The notes beneath the pieces were generated by a model. It saw only the letters and a program-made list of their open reading frames with translations. It had not been told where the DNA came from and did no database searches. Shown one piece after another: positions 1-5,982 of a DNA stretch of 7,640 bases (position 1 is its first letter; each line of letters begins with the position of its first letter). The stretch comes from Bauldia sp. (GTDB lineage Bacteria > Pseudomonadota > Alphaproteobacteria > Rhizobiales > Kaistiaceae): contig JAGRKY010000491.1 in assembly GCA_020442095.1 (NCBI GenBank), positions 1 through 7,640 of the forward strand, given 5' to 3'. The translations under genes and the position numbers were made by a program.

Positions 1-1203
1 CTGCTGGTTGCCGCCCGAGAGGTTCGAGACGTCCTGGTCGATCGACGGCGTCTTGATCCGCAGCGCGCGGACCTGGCCATCGACCGCCTTCTGCTCCTCG
101 CCGCGGCGGACGAATCCCCAGCGCGATATCGAGCCGAGCGCCGCATAGACAATGTTGAAACGGATATTCTGGCCGAGCAGAGCGCCCTGGTGCTTGCGGT
201 CTTCCGGGACGAGGCCGATGCCGTCGCGGATCGCCGACAGGGGCGCGTCGATGGCGCGGACCTCGCCGTCGATCCGGATCTCGCCGCCGGTCCGCTTGTC
301 CGCGCCGAAGATCAGCCGCGCCGTCTCCGTGCGGCCGGCGCCGACCAGGCCGCCGATTCCAAGGATCTCGCCAGCCCGGACCTGGAAGGAGACATCGTCG
401 ACCGCCTCGGACCTGAGGTTGCGGACATCGAGGACGACGGGGCCGGGCGTGGCGCGCGACGGCGGAAACTCCTCGTCGAGGGTGCGGCCGACCATCAGCT
501 CGATCAGGAGGTTGCGATCGAGCTCGGCGATCGGCGCGGTGCGCACGTGGCGCCCGTCGCGCAGGACCATCACCCGGTCGCAGAGATCGAAGATCTCCTC
601 GAGCCGGTGGGAGACGTAGAGGATCGAGACGCCTTCCGCGGCAAGCGCCCGCACTGCGCGATAGAGGAAATCGACCTCGCGATTGGTCAGCGGCGCCGTC
701 GGCTCGTCCATGATCAGCACCCGGGCGCGGCGCGAGATCGCCTTGGCGAGCTCGACAAGCTGCTGGTGGCCGACGCTGAGATCCCTGACCAGGACATTCG
801 GGCTGATCGCCGCGCCGACCCGTCCGAGCAGGCCGCGGGCCTCCTCGTTCATCCGGCGCCGGTCGAGGAACGGCCCACGTTTCAGTTCGCGGCCATAGAA
901 GAGATTCTCGGCGACCGTCAGCTCCGGGAAGAGCGAGAACTCCTGGTAGATCGCGCTGACCCCGGCCTCGATGGCGCTGGCGGGACTCGTGTGCGTCATC
1001 TCCGCGCCGTCGAGCCGCACGGTCCCGGCATCGGGCCGGGTCGCACCGGTGATGATCTTGATCAGCGTCGACTTGCCCGCGCCGTTCTCGCCGACAAGCC
1101 CGAGCACCTCGCCGGGCAGGAGCGTCAGCGTGACGTCGTCGAGCGCGACGACGCCGGGATAGCTCTTCGACACATGCTCAAGTGAGAGAATGGGACGTTG
1201 CAT
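1..1203 (-). CDS. Sugar ABC transporter ATP-binding protein, system B (3' end cut by window)
   Basis: Cytoplasmic ATPase that powers a CUT2-type sugar importer (RbsA/XylG/MglA family, two fused nucleotide-binding domains). The visible 401 residues cover the whole first domain and most of the second. Domain 1 has Walker A GENGAGKST at 38-46, Q-loop Q87, signature LSVGHQQ at 142-148, Walker B VLIMDEPTAPL at 162-172 and H-loop histidine 199. Domain 2 has the family's usual lysine-free Walker A region (GLVGAGRTE, 285-293), a VPEDRKHQG block at 332-340, and is cut exactly after LSGGNQQ (395-401). Family members are about 500 residues, so roughly 100 are missing. The start is chosen because a GGGGAGGGG tract lies just upstream and the protein begins with a typical LxLexVSKSYPGVVAL strand. 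It follows the system B binding-protein gene after 56 bases on the same strand, so it is very likely its partner. The substrate is unknown. Confidence 0.95.
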   Translation of the reverse strand, partial: MQRPILSLEHVSKSYPGVVALDDVTLTLLPGEVLGLVGENGAGKSTLIKIITGATRPDAGTVRLDGAEMTHTSPASAIEAGVSAIYQEFSLFPELTVAENLFYGRELKRGPFLDRRRMNEEARGLLGRVGAAISPNVLVRDLSVGHQQLVELAKAISRRARVLIMDEPTAPLTNREVDFLYRAVRALAAEGVSILYVSHRLEEIFDLCDRVMVLRDGRHVRTAPIAELDRNLLIELMVGRTLDEEFPPSRATPGPVVLDVRNLRSEAVDDVSFQVRAGEILGIGGLVGAGRTETARLIFGADKRTGGEIRIDGEVRAIDAPLSAIRDGIGLVPEDRKHQGALLGQNIRFNIVYAALGSISRWGFVRRGEEQKAVDGQVRALRIKTPSIDQDVSNLSGGNQQ

Positions 1204-1226
1204 TTCCCCTCCCCTGCAGGAAGGAC

Positions 1227-1250
1227 GGACCGGCCCGTTCCGGCCGGCCC
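1227..1250 (-). other. Intercistronic stem-loop between binding-protein and ATPase genes
   Basis: On the minus-strand transcript, GGGCCGGCC (1250-1242) can pair with GGCCGGUCC (1235-1227) across a 6-base loop. This gives a 9-bp, almost all G-C stem with one G-U pair. It starts about 10 bases after the binding-protein stop codon and ends about 23 bases before the ATPase start. No T-run follows, so it is not a classic terminator. In other binding-protein-dependent operons such as malE-malF, stems in this position protect the upstream mRNA from 3' decay and raise binding-protein levels over the membrane parts. The same role here is inference. Confidence 0.5.
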
Positions 1251-1259
1251 GCCTCGCGG

Positions 1260-2213
1260 TCATTGCATGACGGGAGACATGTCGAACTTGATCAGACCCT
1301 CGATCGGCCCGGTCTTGATGACCTTGACCGTCAGGTCGATCGTGTTGCGGCCGACCTCGTAGGGGGTGATGTCGACGGTCGCCTTGTACATCCCGCCGGC
1401 CTTGATGTGATCGACGGCCTCCTTGGTGGCGTCGAGGCCGAACAGGGCGAACTCGTCCTCCGGCAGTCCCATGGCCTTGATCACCTCATAGGCGCCGAGC
1501 ACGCCGGCATCGTTGACGCCGACGAAGACCCGGGCGTCGGGATGGGCCTGGAGGATGGTCTCGGCCGCGGTCGATCCCTTGTCCGGGGTCAGCGCCGACT
1601 GTTCGGCGACGATCTCGGCATTCGGCGCGAACTCGGCGAGCCCGGCCTTGATGCCGTTGCCGCGATCGATCAGCGTCGGCACTTCCGGATAGGTCAGGAG
1701 CGCGACCTTGGCGGTGCCGCCAAGCTTGTCGGTGATGTACTTGCCGGCGATGTCGCCGATCGCCTTGCCATATTCGAACTCGGCGACGCTGTACCAGGCA
1801 TCGGCATTGGGGATGCGCTGCGGCGAGTTGATCACCGTCATCCCCGCCGCGTGGGCCTCGTCGACGACCGGCACCATCGATTCCGGCGCGATCGGCGCGA
1901 GGATCATGGCGTCCATCTTGTCGGCGATGAAATTCTCGGCGGCCGAAAGCTGCGCCGCGGCGTCGGACTTGCCGTCATGGACGGTCAGGGCGATGCCGAG
2001 TTCGTCGGCACGATCTTCCATGCCGCGCGCAACCTCGACGAAATACGGGTTGAGCAGGTCCATCGTCGTGTAGCCGAACCGGAGCCCCTTCGCGTCGGCC
2101 GGATCGGCCGGGGTGATCACGTCGCTCGGCGAAAGGATCTTCACGTCTTCCGCCAGGGCGGGACTCGCAAGAAATGCAGCAGCTACCGCCGCCGCAGAAA
2201 GAATCTGTCTCAT
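1260..2213 (-). CDS. Periplasmic sugar-binding protein, system B (type 1 PBP fold)
   Basis: Secreted solute-binding component of a CUT2-type sugar importer, 317 residues, as expected for the RbsB/XylF-like (Peripla_BP_4) family. Residues 1-21 form a signal peptide (MRQ, an Ala-rich core, then SPALA), with likely cleavage before Glu22. The mature protein opens with about 24 extra residues, then the usual first strand GLRFGYTTMDLLNPYF (43-58), a DAMILAPIAPESMVPVVDEA block (101-120), the hinge-side VALLTYPEVPTLIDRGNGIKAG (170-191), and the second-lobe strand VGVNDAGVLGAYE (231-243), whose Asn234/Asp235 are typical sugar-contacting positions. It ends with GLDATKEAVDHIKAGG (259-274) and ATVDITPYEVGR (278-289). 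An upstream in-frame extension to 2336 is open, but 2213 is preferred because of the GGGAGGA site 7 bases before it and the signal peptide right at the start. It is the first gene of its operon, with the ATPase gene next. The ligand cannot be deduced. Confidence 0.95.
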   Translation of the reverse strand: MRQILSAAAVAAAFLASPALAEDVKILSPSDVITPADPADAKGLRFGYTTMDLLNPYFVEVARGMEDRADELGIALTVHDGKSDAAAQLSAAENFIADKMDAMILAPIAPESMVPVVDEAHAAGMTVINSPQRIPNADAWYSVAEFEYGKAIGDIAGKYITDKLGGTAKVALLTYPEVPTLIDRGNGIKAGLAEFAPNAEIVAEQSALTPDKGSTAAETILQAHPDARVFVGVNDAGVLGAYEVIKAMGLPEDEFALFGLDATKEAVDHIKAGGMYKATVDITPYEVGRNTIDLTVKVIKTGPIEGLIKFDMSPVMQ

Positions 2214-2220
2214 CGTGGCT

Positions 2221-2227
2221 TCCTCCC
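2221..2227 (-). promoter_or_regulatory. Ribosome binding site that fixes the binding-protein start
   Basis: The minus strand reads GGGAGGA followed by a 7-base spacer and ATG at 2213. This strong site, together with the signal peptide that begins at that ATG, decides against the longer in-frame starts further upstream. Confidence 0.75.
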
Positions 2228-2248
2228 TTTTCGCCATTCCCATCGGCA

Positions 2249-2263
2249 TGGCTGGCGCAGCCA
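2249..2263 (-). other. Small hairpin in the 5' leader of the system B operon
   Basis: TGGCTG and CAGCCA form a 6-bp inverted repeat around a 3-base loop, within the predicted untranslated leader of the binding-protein mRNA and about 22 bases before the ribosome binding site. It could stabilise the 5' end, but a stem this short is common by chance in GC-rich DNA. Confidence 0.25.
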
Positions 2264-2288
2264 GGCGAGGATGGAGCAGGCACGTCCG

Positions 2289-2317
2289 TGTTAAGCAGAC
2301 GGGTCCACTTGTGTCAA
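2289..2317 (-). promoter_or_regulatory. Candidate sigma70-type promoter for the system B operon
   Basis: The minus strand shows a perfect TTGACA (2317-2312). It is followed after 16 bases by CTTAAC (2295-2290), or after 17 by TTAACA (2294-2289). The -35 box is a consensus match. The -10 is weak (2-3 of 6 against TATAAT), which would fit a promoter that needs an activator or is normally weak. Transcription would start near 2282, giving a leader of about 70 bases to the binding-protein ATG. Confidence 0.5.
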
Positions 2318-2329
2318 ATTCTAAAATAG

Positions 2330-2346
2330 ACATCATTATTTGATGT
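2330..2346. promoter_or_regulatory. 17-bp palindrome, candidate operator
   Basis: ACATCATTATTTGATGT has perfect 6-bp arms (ACATCA/TGATGT) around a 5-base spacer. It sits about 12 bp upstream of the system B -35 box. A third copy of the half-site lies at 2370-2375, inside a 9-base direct repeat AGACATCAT (2328-2336 and 2368-2376) offset by 40 bp, close to four helical turns. The size and symmetry suit a dimeric helix-turn-helix regulator. Its place upstream of the -35 would suit activation of the leftward operon or repression of the rightward gene. The regulator family cannot be assigned from the site alone. Confidence 0.45.
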
Positions 2347-2464
2347 TTTTTATCCTGAGAGAATTCGAGACATCATATAAAGACACAGCAATATTAGTTT
2401 GCGATCTGGATTCGACCCATGTCAAATGGCGCGCCCGTCCGTCGCCGGGTATAGGCTGCCACCA

Positions 2465-2493
2465 GCAGGACGGCGCCTGACGGCGGGTCCTGC
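2465..2493 (+). other. Terminator-like hairpin in the dehydrogenase leader
   Basis: GCAGGAC (2465-2471) pairs perfectly with GTCCTGC (2487-2493). Inside, CGCC (2474-2477) pairs with GGCG (2482-2485) around a TGAC loop, giving an 11-bp interrupted stem. It is followed by CTGTTTT (2494-2500). The arrangement resembles a weak intrinsic terminator or attenuator about 20 bases before the ribosome binding site of the downstream gene. The T-run is short, so it may be only an mRNA 5' structure. No alternative antiterminator pairing or known riboswitch core was recognised. Confidence 0.4.
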
Positions 2494-2514
2494 CTGTTTT
2501 GACAACGATGCGTC

Positions 2515-2520
2515 GGAGGA
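2515..2520 (+). promoter_or_regulatory. Ribosome binding site of the dehydrogenase gene
   Basis: GGAGGA lies 10 bases before the ATG at 2531. This site, with the Rossmann-fold start a few residues after that ATG, decides the start over open in-frame extensions that reach back to 2399. Confidence 0.7.
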
Positions 2521-2530
2521 ATCCCCAGCC

Positions 2531-3427
2531 ATGACTTCAACACCGAAACGCGTGCTCATCACCGGCGCGAACGGCAACCTTGGCAGCAAGGTCGCGCGGC
2601 ACCTCGCCGGCTGCGACTGGTGCAGCGAAGTCGTCGGCCTGGTCCACGGCCCCCAGAACGAACTCGATACGACCGCCGACAAGGTCACCGCCGTCTCCTG
2701 CAACATCGTCGACCATGGCGACGATCGCCTCGCGGCCGCCATCGACGGCGTCGACGCCGTCGTCCACCTCGCCGCCCAGACCCCCTACCCGGACGCGAGC
2801 TGGACGGATTCGGCGGTCAGCATCGACCTGACGCTGAGGATGCTCGACGTCGCCAGACACGCGGGCGTGTCGCGCTTCGTCTTCGCCTCGTCCAATCACG
2901 TGATGGGCGGCTACAAGGAAGTTTCCGGGACGCTGGCGCCCGGCTCGCTCGATGCCGCCACCCCGCCAATGCCCGGAACCCGGACCCGCGGAGCCGACGG
3001 CACCTATTCGAATTCGATCGCCTATGCGGTCGCCAAGTTTGCCGGCGAGCGGGCATGCCGCGAAATGGCGCTCGATTCCGGTGGCGCGATCTCGACGGTC
3101 GCGATCCGGATCGGCTGGTGCCAGCCCGGCGACAACCTGCCCGGGACGATCAGCGCGACGGGCTTCATCGAGCCGGTCGACGCGAATCGCGACGCGGAGG
3201 GCGAGCGCGACCTGCGCTGGTTCCGCAATATGTGGCTTTCCAACCGCGACTTCGTCCATCTCGTCGAGCGGACGATCCTCGCCGACGCCGCGACCTGGCC
3301 AGGCCCCGGCATCCTGGTCAACGGCATGTCGGCCAACACCGGCATGCCCTGGGATATCGAGACGACGACGAAGCTGACCGGCTACCAGCCCCGGGACGAC
3401 ATGTGGCGGGAACTCGGCACGCCGTAG
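2531..3427 (+). CDS. Extended SDR family NAD(P)-dependent dehydrogenase/epimerase, uronate dehydrogenase-like
   Basis: A 298-residue cytoplasmic oxidoreductase of the extended short-chain dehydrogenase (NAD-dependent epimerase/dehydratase) family. The cofactor-binding loop TGANGNLG is at 11-18, after the strand KRVLI. A VVHLAAQTP strand (77-85) follows, then FASSNH (118-123) holding the catalytic-region serines, and the catalytic YAVAK with Tyr165 and Lys169. Later blocks, AIRIGWCQPGDN (191-202), WLSNRDFVHLVE (235-246) and VNGMSANTGMPWD (263-275), match from memory the pattern of bacterial uronate dehydrogenases, which oxidise galacturonate or glucuronate to aldarolactones with NAD+. This protein is about 30 residues longer than the roughly 265-residue Udh type. 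The extra length lies mostly around 130-160 and 203-228, both near where the substrate would bind, so a different sugar or sugar-acid substrate is quite possible. The lone plus-strand gene is divergent from one sugar importer and convergent with another, which supports a role in using the imported sugar. Family certain; substrate not. Confidence 0.9.
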   Translation: MTSTPKRVLITGANGNLGSKVARHLAGCDWCSEVVGLVHGPQNELDTTADKVTAVSCNIVDHGDDRLAAAIDGVDAVVHLAAQTPYPDASWTDSAVSIDLTLRMLDVARHAGVSRFVFASSNHVMGGYKEVSGTLAPGSLDAATPPMPGTRTRGADGTYSNSIAYAVAKFAGERACREMALDSGGAISTVAIRIGWCQPGDNLPGTISATGFIEPVDANRDAEGERDLRWFRNMWLSNRDFVHLVERTILADAATWPGPGILVNGMSANTGMPWDIETTTKLTGYQPRDDMWRELGTP

Positions 3428-3444
3428 TGCCGCTCGCCGGAGAT

Positions 3445-3462
3445 CGCCGGGTCAGCCCGGCG
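3445..3462. terminator. Candidate bidirectional hairpin between convergent genes
   Basis: CGCCGGG (3445-3451) and CCCGGCG (3456-3462) form a perfect 7-bp G-C stem with a 4-base TCAG loop. The stem begins 17 bases after the dehydrogenase stop codon, and its loop contains the stop codon of the convergent GST-like gene. No T-run follows on either strand, so it would be an atypical or Rho-assisted terminator at best. Confidence 0.35.
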
Positions 3463-4063
3463 CCGTCTCGGCGAAGGCCGGGACGGCCGCGGCGAAGCGG
3501 TCGAGCCAGGCGACAAGCCCTGGATGGTCGGCCCGCCACAGGCCGCCGAACCGGAGATCGAGATAGCCGAGCGCACAGGCGAGCGAAATCTCGCCGACCG
3601 AGGTGCGATCGGCCGGGAGATCGGCCTCGAGCGCATCGAGCGCCCGCCGCACCTTGTCCATCTGGCGCGCCACCCAGGATGTGCTCCGCTCGTTCTCCTG
3701 ACGAAACCGCCCCTCGTAGACGCCGAGCACGGCCGCATCCATGATGCCGTCGGCAAGCGCCTGGAGGGTCTCGGCCCTGATCGCATCCGCGGGGTCCGGC
3801 GGGACGATCCGGCCGCCGCCGGCAAGACCGTCGAGGAAGGCGAGGATCACCCGGCTGTCGAAGATCGCGCCGCCCTCCGGCGTCAGCAGCGCCGGGATCT
3901 TGCCAAGCGGCACCCTGGCGAGGAAGTCCGGCGAGGGATTGACCGTGTCGACGGCCTCGACCGTCACGCCCGTCCCGAGCCCCAGCAGGCCGATCGCGAT
4001 CCGCGCCTTGCGGCTGAACGGCGAGTTCGCATTGGAGAGAAGCGTATAGCCGGCACCCGCCAT
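3452..4063 (-). CDS. Glutathione S-transferase family protein
   Basis: A 203-residue soluble protein with the two-domain GST layout. The N-terminal thioredoxin-like half starts with TLLSNANSPFSRKARIAI (7-24), where the SPFSRK motif supplies the likely catalytic serine (Ser14) and helix 1. It continues with the cis-proline loop GKIPAL (54-59, Pro57) and the glutathione gamma-Glu contact FDSRVILAFLD (68-78, Asp69-Ser70). The C-terminal half is all-helical, with the SVGEISLACALGYLDLRFG segment (155-173) corresponding to the conserved N-capping-box region (usually S/T-x-x-D; here the last position appears to be Glu). The length is normal. GGAAGGA precedes the ATG, and the gene begins only 12 bases after the second permease gene, so it is probably the last gene of the system A operon. 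GSTs of this type conjugate glutathione, reduce peroxides or cleave ethers; nothing here fixes the substrate. A link to sugar uptake would be unusual, and the co-transcription is inferred from spacing. Confidence 0.92.
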   Translation of the reverse strand: MAGAGYTLLSNANSPFSRKARIAIGLLGLGTGVTVEAVDTVNPSPDFLARVPLGKIPALLTPEGGAIFDSRVILAFLDGLAGGGRIVPPDPADAIRAETLQALADGIMDAAVLGVYEGRFRQENERSTSWVARQMDKVRRALDALEADLPADRTSVGEISLACALGYLDLRFGGLWRADHPGLVAWLDRFAAAVPAFAETAPG

Positions 4064-4075
4064 TGTCGTCCTTCC

Positions 4076-5029
4076 CTATGAACGCAGCCTGCCGCTCGCG
4101 ATCGCCAGCACGGCGATGATGACGATCCCGGTGATCGCATGACGGAGGCCGTTGGCGACACCCAGAACATTGAGCAACGTCACCAGGAGCTGGAGCAGTG
4201 TCGCCGCGCCCCAGATCCCGATCGGCACCGCCCGCCCGCCGCTGATCGCGGTGCCGCCGAGCACGACGACGGCGATCGACATGAGAATGAAGTCGCTTCC
4301 CATCTCGAGCGACGCGCCGCCGGCGAAGACCGCGAGCATGATGCCGGCAAGCGAAGCGAAGATGCCGGAGATGACATAGACCGCGACGAGCGTCGGGCCA
4401 ACCCTGATCCCCGAGAGATGCGCCGCGGGCGGGCTCTGGCCGACGGCGAGGATCGACCGCCCGAAGGTGGTCCGCAGCAGCATCTGGCCGATCACCAGCG
4501 TGACGACCAGGATGATCACCGACGTCCAGGGGATGCCGAACAGCCGGCTCGCCATCAGGTCGGAAAGCATCGGCGACGGTTTTGCCGAGGTCAGCCGCGA
4601 ATAGGCGCTCGCCATCGAATGCAGCACGAAGCCGGTGGCGAGCGTCGCGATCATCGGCGGGATGGCCACGGCGCGGATGAGAAAGGCATTGACCGCGCCG
4701 GTCGCCACCCCGACGAGAAGACCGGCGGCGAGCCCCTGAAGCATCCCGACGTCGCCGCCGCCCATGATGCTCATCGCGACATAGGCGGTGAAGGTCATCA
4801 CGCCCGGGATCGACAGGTCGATGTTGCCGGGACCGGCCGCGATGACCAGCATCTGGCCGAGGCCGACGACGACATAGAAGGTCGCGAATTCCAGCGCCGC
4901 CGAGACGACGGTGAAGCCGCCGCGGCCTTGCGCGACGACGAGGATCGTCAGCCACAGCCCGAGGGCGATGACGAAGGACCAGATCCACGGCCGCTCGACG
5001 AACCAGCGGCGGGTGCGCGCGACGGTCAT
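4076..5029 (-). CDS. Sugar ABC transporter permease 2, system A (RbsC/YjfF-like)
   Basis: A 317-residue inner-membrane permease of the BPD_transp_2 family. After a basic N-terminus (MTVARTRRWFVERPW), hydrophobic segments lie at about 15-33, 42-65, 72-90, 97-118, 124-140, 168-186, 212-236, 248-268, 272-290 and 294-311. The family motif usually seen as GxIDLSVG appears as GPGNIDLSIPG (66-76). The cytoplasmic ATPase-coupling loop is LAVGQSPPAAHLSGIRV (194-210), where the usual GGNxxAA is replaced by GQSPPAA. A conserved SIAVVVLGGTAISGG block lies at 251-265. Its ATG overlaps the stop of the first permease gene (ATGA), so the two are translationally coupled and probably form a heterodimeric channel, as YtfT/YjfF do in the galactofuranose system. 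An open frame continues far upstream of 5029 in the same phase, but it only overlaps the first permease out of frame and is rejected. Confidence 0.94.
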   Translation of the reverse strand: MTVARTRRWFVERPWIWSFVIALGLWLTILVVAQGRGGFTVVSAALEFATFYVVVGLGQMLVIAAGPGNIDLSIPGVMTFTAYVAMSIMGGGDVGMLQGLAAGLLVGVATGAVNAFLIRAVAIPPMIATLATGFVLHSMASAYSRLTSAKPSPMLSDLMASRLFGIPWTSVIILVVTLVIGQMLLRTTFGRSILAVGQSPPAAHLSGIRVGPTLVAVYVISGIFASLAGIMLAVFAGGASLEMGSDFILMSIAVVVLGGTAISGGRAVPIGIWGAATLLQLLVTLLNVLGVANGLRHAITGIVIIAVLAIASGRLRS

Positions 5030-5982
5030 GCCGTCCTCGCGAAGCGGCGCAGCGACAGCACGACGATCAGGATGATCCCCTGTACCGAAAGCTGCCAGTT
5101 GGGGGAGATATCCGCGAAGGAGAGGAGCGACCCCGTGAGCAGGATGATCAGCGCTCCCATCACCGCGCCGATGGGCGAGACGACGCCACCGGAGAACTGG
5201 CCGCCGCCGATGATCACGGCCGCGATCGACTGGAGGGTATAGTTGCCGCCGACATTGGCATCGCCGGTCGTCGACAGCCCCGAGAGCAGGAGCCCGCCGA
5301 TGACGCCCGAGATGCCGGCCATCGTGTAGAGCACGACCCGCATGGCGAGCGGCGACCAGCCGGCCCGGGCGATGGCCCTGGGGTTGCCGCCGAAGCCGCG
5401 AAGCACCGTGCCGAAGGCGCCGCGCATCAGCAGCAGGTGGCAGACGATGGCGCAGACAATCGCGACCAGGATCGGCAGCGGCACCAGCGGCGGCTTCCAG
5501 GGGATGAAGGCGACGATCCATTCGGGAGCGGCGCCGCCCGGCGTCGGGAAGATCGTCAGGGCGAGGCCGTACCACAGGAAGGACGCGCCGAGCGTCGCGA
5601 CGATCGACGGCAGCTGCCGCAAATGGATGAGCGCCCCGAGGCCGGCATAGGCGAGGACGCAGGCGGCAAGCGCGACGATCCCGAGCAGCGGTTCCGGCGC
5701 GAGGAAGGCACAGGACACGCACATCACCAGCGACACGAAGGGACCGATGCCGAGATCGATGTCGCCGGCCGCCATGATGAAGAGCTGGGCCATGGTGACG
5801 AAGACCAGCGGCATGGCATAGGCGAGGATCAGGCTGATACCGAAATAGCTCGCGGCGGCCGGCTGGCGGATGAAGATGGCGGCGAGCATGATCGCCAGGC
5901 CGACCGCGGGCAAGACGACGCGGAACGACAGGCCCGAGCGCCATCGCGCGATCGGGCTCGAGATCGTTACGTCAGGTTGCAT
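5026..5982 (-). CDS. Sugar ABC transporter permease 1, system A (RbsC/YtfT-like)
   Basis: A 318-residue inner-membrane permease of the BPD_transp_2 family. Hydrophobic segments lie at about 22-39, 46-71, 79-95, 98-118, 125-145, 167-186, 213-236, 249-262, 270-290 and 298-311. The GDIDLGIG motif (73-80) and the ATPase-coupling loop GFGGNPRAIARAG (196-208) are both present and canonical, followed by AAVIIGGGQFSGG (254-266). The start is supported by GGGAGG a few bases upstream and lies 11 bases inside the preceding ATPase gene. It works with the second permease as the translocation pore for the sugar delivered by the binding protein whose end is at the right edge. Two distinct permeases per system, in the order binding protein-ATPase-permease-permease, matches the E. 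coli ytfQRT-yjfF arrangement; the ligand may differ. Confidence 0.95.
   Translation of the reverse strand: MQPDVTISSPIARWRSGLSFRVVLPAVGLAIMLAAIFIRQPAAASYFGISLILAYAMPLVFVTMAQLFIMAAGDIDLGIGPFVSLVMCVSCAFLAPEPLLGIVALAACVLAYAGLGALIHLRQLPSIVATLGASFLWYGLALTIFPTPGGAAPEWIVAFIPWKPPLVPLPILVAIVCAIVCHLLLMRGAFGTVLRGFGGNPRAIARAGWSPLAMRVVLYTMAGISGVIGGLLLSGLSTTGDANVGGNYTLQSIAAVIIGGGQFSGGVVSPIGAVMGALIILLTGSLLSFADISPNWQLSVQGIILIVVLSLRRFARTA

Larger units (their letters stand above)
2214..2530. promoter_or_regulatory. Divergent intergenic control region
   Basis: This is the only gene-free stretch over 300 bases. It separates the system B binding-protein gene (leftward) from the dehydrogenase gene (rightward). 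Bases 2311-2400 are about 28% GC, against roughly two-thirds GC in the surrounding genes, as expected for a promoter and operator core. Leftward there is a good -35 element (see the promoter entry). Rightward, TATAAA (2376-2381) and TATTAG (2392-2397) could serve as -10 elements, but neither has a convincing -35 at normal spacing. The right part (2401-2530) is GC-rich and contains a strong leader hairpin and the dehydrogenase ribosome binding site. I see no small gene with a convincing start and ribosome binding site here. No regulator gene is in the window, so the controlling protein is unknown. Confidence 0.75.

Noticed and set aside
1182..2294. Plus-strand open frame of 370 codons opposite the system B binding protein
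   Set aside because: It has antisense composition rich in Arg, Asp and Gly and no good ribosome binding site. The minus-strand gene has a signal peptide, family motifs and a clear start.
2399..2530. N-terminal extension of the dehydrogenase or a small upstream ORF
   Set aside because: The extension would cover the leader hairpin and lacks a ribosome binding site. The ATG at 2531 has GGAGGA at proper distance and starts right before the Rossmann fold.
3318..4988. Minus-strand open frame of 556 codons spanning the second permease and GST-like genes
   Set aside because: It runs out of phase through two well-supported genes and has Arg/Pro-rich sequence without membrane or GST motifs.
4139..5242. 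Plus-strand open frame of 367 codons opposite the permeases
   Set aside because: It is a highly charged Asp/Arg/His-rich antisense product of a GC-rich membrane-protein gene, with no domain or ribosome binding site.
4076..5944. Possible 622-residue fusion protein ending as the second permease
   Set aside because: The upstream 305 codons overlap the first permease out of phase and encode Arg-rich sequence. The true start at 5029 has an ATGA junction and a normal permease N-terminus.
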